A stretch of 5,976 nt of DNA from positions 1 through 5,976 of the forward strand of contig JASLXW010000262.1 of assembly GCA_030740135.1 (NCBI GenBank). Reading direction: 5' to 3'. A model generated the notes under the pieces. That model had not been told where the DNA came from. It was given only the letters and a program-made list of their open reading frames with translations, and ran no database searches. This DNA comes from Nitrospinota bacterium. GTDB lineage: Bacteria > UBA8248 > JACPRG01. Below, one piece after another: positions 4,168-5,976 of this stretch; the stretch's first letter is position 1, and every line of letters starts with the position of its first letter. The translations under genes were made by a program, and so were the position numbers.

Positions 4168-5976
4168 TCAACCGCGGCCCGCCGCTCCGGCCCCCCACAG
4201 TTCTTCGACGACGAATTCGAGGCCGAGCTCCCGCAGCGTCTCGGGCTTCGGGCGGCCCGTCTTCCGGTCATATCCCACGGTTTCGTACCAGACCTTGAGC
4301 ATCCGATCCCAGTTCTCCTCGGAGGACTGGCCAGCCGCGGGGCCATCCTTCGGGATCGAGCCGTAGCGCTTGGAGGGCCGCTCGAGCTCGGGGCCGATGC
4401 CGGAGCGCAGGTTGAAGGCGCGCATCAGGGCGGCGATCCGGCGGCCAGCGCGCATGGCTTCTTCTTTTCGGATATCCCATCCCGTCGCGGCCGAGACCGA
4501 TTTACAGAGCACCTCCAACCGGACCCGGGTCGTGAAGATGCATGCGCCGAGGGAGTCCTCGAAGTGGCGGCGGCCCCGCATCCCGCCCACCTGCCGCGGG
4601 ACGGCCTCGGGGTCCTGCGGGCTGACCCGGGCCGGAAGGCCGAACTCGGCCGGCTGGACGGCCGGACCTGTGTCCAGGGTGCCGCCGCTCCCGGTGCAGG
4701 TATCGATCATCTCCTCCCAGCGCGAGCGGTGGTCGTGCCCGCGCGGACTGTCCCCTTTCATCGTGTAAATGGCGCAGTCGGCGGCATCGCCTCCGATTTT
4801 CTCGGAGGCGCGCTTCACGCCCTCGGCCAGAACATCCCCCAAGCCCTCCCGGCGGGAGATCATCTGAAGGAGCCGGTTGGCTCCCTCGGCGTCGCCCCAC
4901 GCCAGACGGAATCCGAGGTCTTCTTCGGTCAGGTAGCCCTTCTCCTGGCACTCCATCACCCAGCCGCAGAGCCAGCCGAACTCGTTCACGTCCACGCAAG
5001 CGCGATCGATCCGGGTGTTGAGCCAGGAAACCTGCTGGGGCTCCGTGCAGCCAATCGCCCACCCCGCGCCGGACCAGCCCTCGTACTCGGGCTCGTCCAC
5101 GAGATCGCCCTTGTGCGGACCCTCGGAGATGACCTGCATGTGGCAATGGTGCATCCCGCACGCGCTGCACTGGTGTCCCCTGTGATCGAAGCCCGCCCGG
5201 AGGTTCTTGGCCTCCCACTTTGCCTTGTCCACCCCTTCGGGCCAAAGGTTCGTGGTGTAGTTGCGGATGGGAAGCGCGCCGATTCCCAGAAGGTTCAGGA
5301 CCCCGGGAAGGGTGCCGAACTGATAGAGGGAGCTGGTGGAGGGATCCACCTTGAGGTTGTGGGCGATCTCGTCCGCCGCGTTGTAAAGGGCCCGGGGGTG
5401 GGCGGCGGACACGCCTTTCTTGCCCCGCTCGATGGCCACGGCCTTGAGCATTTTTTTGCCCATCACGGCGCCGCAGCCATTCTTGCTCGCGACGTGGCCG
5501 TAATCCCCCTGGATGGCGGCGAAGCGAACGAGGTGCTCGCCCGCCGGACCGATGCTGTAAACGCTGAGATTGTGGCCGCTCAGGTGCAAATCGGCTTCAA
5601 CGGCCTGCTGGGTTTCCCAGGTGTCCTTCCCGAGGAGGTGGGCGGCGTCCCGGAGTTCCACCGCGCCGTCGCGGATGTGGAGGTACACCCAGCGGGGGGA
5701 TGCCCCCTGGATGACGATGCCGTCGTATCCGCAGAGCTTGAGGTTCGCCCCGAAAAAGCCGTTCGCCTGGGTGTTGGTGGCGCCGTTCGTCATCGCCCCG
5801 CGCGTGACCACCGTGAGGCCGCCCGTCCCCCAGACGGGAAGGCCCGCCAGGGGACCCGTGGCCATCACCAGGCGGTTATCGGGGTGGTCCCACTCCGCCT
5901 CGGGGGGAACCTCCTCCCAGAGGATCTTCGCCCCGAGGCCGGCGCCGCCGATCCACTTGCGGCGGTCCTCGGCGGC
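4168..5976 (-). CDS. Aldehyde:ferredoxin oxidoreductase family protein (5' end outside window)
   Basis: Some 602 residues are visible, and the frame is open through 5976 (reading ...RRKWIGGAGLGAKILWEEV). The GTG at 5868 is internal, and by comparison with P. furiosus AOR only about 25-30 N-terminal residues are missing. AOR-family enzymes are cytoplasmic tungsten (sometimes molybdenum) bis-pyranopterin proteins that oxidise aldehydes, or reduce acids, with ferredoxin. Counting from the first visible residue, family features are ATGPLAG and NGFFGANLKLCGYDG in the N-terminal domain, SIGPAGE and GAVMGKKMLKAV, PEYEG (296-300) matching the catalytic-glutamate region, and the second pterin motif DSLGAC with cluster Cys479. 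Departures from P. furiosus AOR are the cluster motif C270-X2-C273-X4-C278, the first pterin motif (NEFG, 331-334, then a gap), and a PRGHDHR segment. Many further cysteines are present. The substrate is unknown; BamB-like or other AOR-superfamily roles are not excluded. Family assignment is very strong. Confidence 0.93.
   Translation of the reverse strand, partial: AAEDRRKWIGGAGLGAKILWEEVPPEAEWDHPDNRLVMATGPLAGLPVWGTGGLTVVTRGAMTNGATNTQANGFFGANLKLCGYDGIVIQGASPRWVYLHIRDGAVELRDAAHLLGKDTWETQQAVEADLHLSGHNLSVYSIGPAGEHLVRFAAIQGDYGHVASKNGCGAVMGKKMLKAVAIERGKKGVSAAHPRALYNAADEIAHNLKVDPSTSSLYQFGTLPGVLNLLGIGALPIRNYTTNLWPEGVDKAKWEAKNLRAGFDHRGHQCSACGMHHCHMQVISEGPHKGDLVDEPEYEGWSGAGWAIGCTEPQQVSWLNTRIDRACVDVNEFGWLCGWVMECQEKGYLTEEDLGFRLAWGDAEGANRLLQMISRREGLGDVLAEGVKRASEKIGGDAADCAIYTMKGDSPRGHDHRSRWEEMIDTCTGSGGTLDTGPAVQPAEFGLPARVSPQDPEAVPRQVGGMRGRRHFEDSLGACIFTTRVRLEVLCKSVSAATGWDIRKEEAMRAGRRIAALMRAFNLRSGIGPELERPSKRYGSIPKDGPAAGQSSEENWDRMLKVWYETVGYDRKTGRPKPETLRELGLEFVVEELWGAGAAGRG

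Noticed and set aside
4127..4198. Longer MoaD-like protein starting at the GTG at 4198
   Set aside because: It would add an Arg/Pro-rich segment not seen in MoaD/ThiS proteins and overlap the AOR coding end. The ATG at 4126 places the first beta-strand correctly.
3404..4366. A 320-codon open frame on the plus strand across otsA, the MoaD-like gene and the AOR 3' end
   Set aside because: It overlaps three well-supported genes in other frames, is rich in Arg/Pro/Gly and shows no family features. It is a GC-rich shadow frame.
4502..5245. A 247-codon minus-strand frame inside the AOR gene
   Set aside because: It is an Arg/Gly-rich alternate frame of a gene with strong AOR motifs throughout.

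Overview
The window is 5,976 bp of GC-rich bacterial DNA; the genes are roughly 60-65% GC in the lines counted by hand. It carries four clear protein-coding genes and the tail of a fifth. Dense coding, Shine-Dalgarno sites and the protein families point to a bacterium. The aldehyde:ferredoxin oxidoreductase (AOR) gene with its own sulfur-carrier gene suggests an uncultivated, possibly anaerobic or facultative lineage of the deltaproteobacterial, Tectomicrobia or NC10 kind. That placement is a weak inference from general resemblance only. No rRNA, tRNA, CRISPR array, insertion sequence or phage gene is visible.

Layout, left to right. (1) The 3' end of a major facilitator superfamily transporter (+) runs in from the left edge to 404. 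(2) A 121-bp convergent gap holds no clear terminator. (3) glyA, serine hydroxymethyltransferase, lies on the minus strand (1782 to 526) with an excellent ribosome binding site and a plausible promoter. (4) A 611-bp divergent intergenic region follows. Its middle is AT-rich (about 43% GC by hand count over 1921-2220). It holds short direct and inverted repeats, a possible 45-codon ORF that ends in an ATGA overlap with the next gene, and adjacent hairpins reaching into that gene's ribosome binding site. (5) otsA, trehalose-6-phosphate synthase (+, 2394-3788), has no otsB beside it. (6) A 23-bp convergent gap contains a 12-bp GC palindrome. (7) On the minus strand, a MoaD/ThiS-type sulfur carrier ending in Gly-Gly (4126 to 3812) lies just downstream of a large AOR-family gene. 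The AOR gene (4168 to beyond 5976) is cut at its 5' end by the window edge.

The genes fall into independent units. glyA is one-carbon housekeeping. otsA is compatible-solute or stress synthesis. The AOR-moaD pair is very probably one transcript: AOR enzymes carry a tungsten or molybdenum bis-pyranopterin cofactor plus a [4Fe-4S] cluster, and MoaD-type proteins donate the dithiolene sulfurs of that cofactor. The most interesting item is the AOR itself. Its cluster motif is CX2CX4C rather than the classical CX2CX3C, and its first pterin-binding motif is altered and shortened. It therefore looks like a divergent subfamily of unknown substrate.
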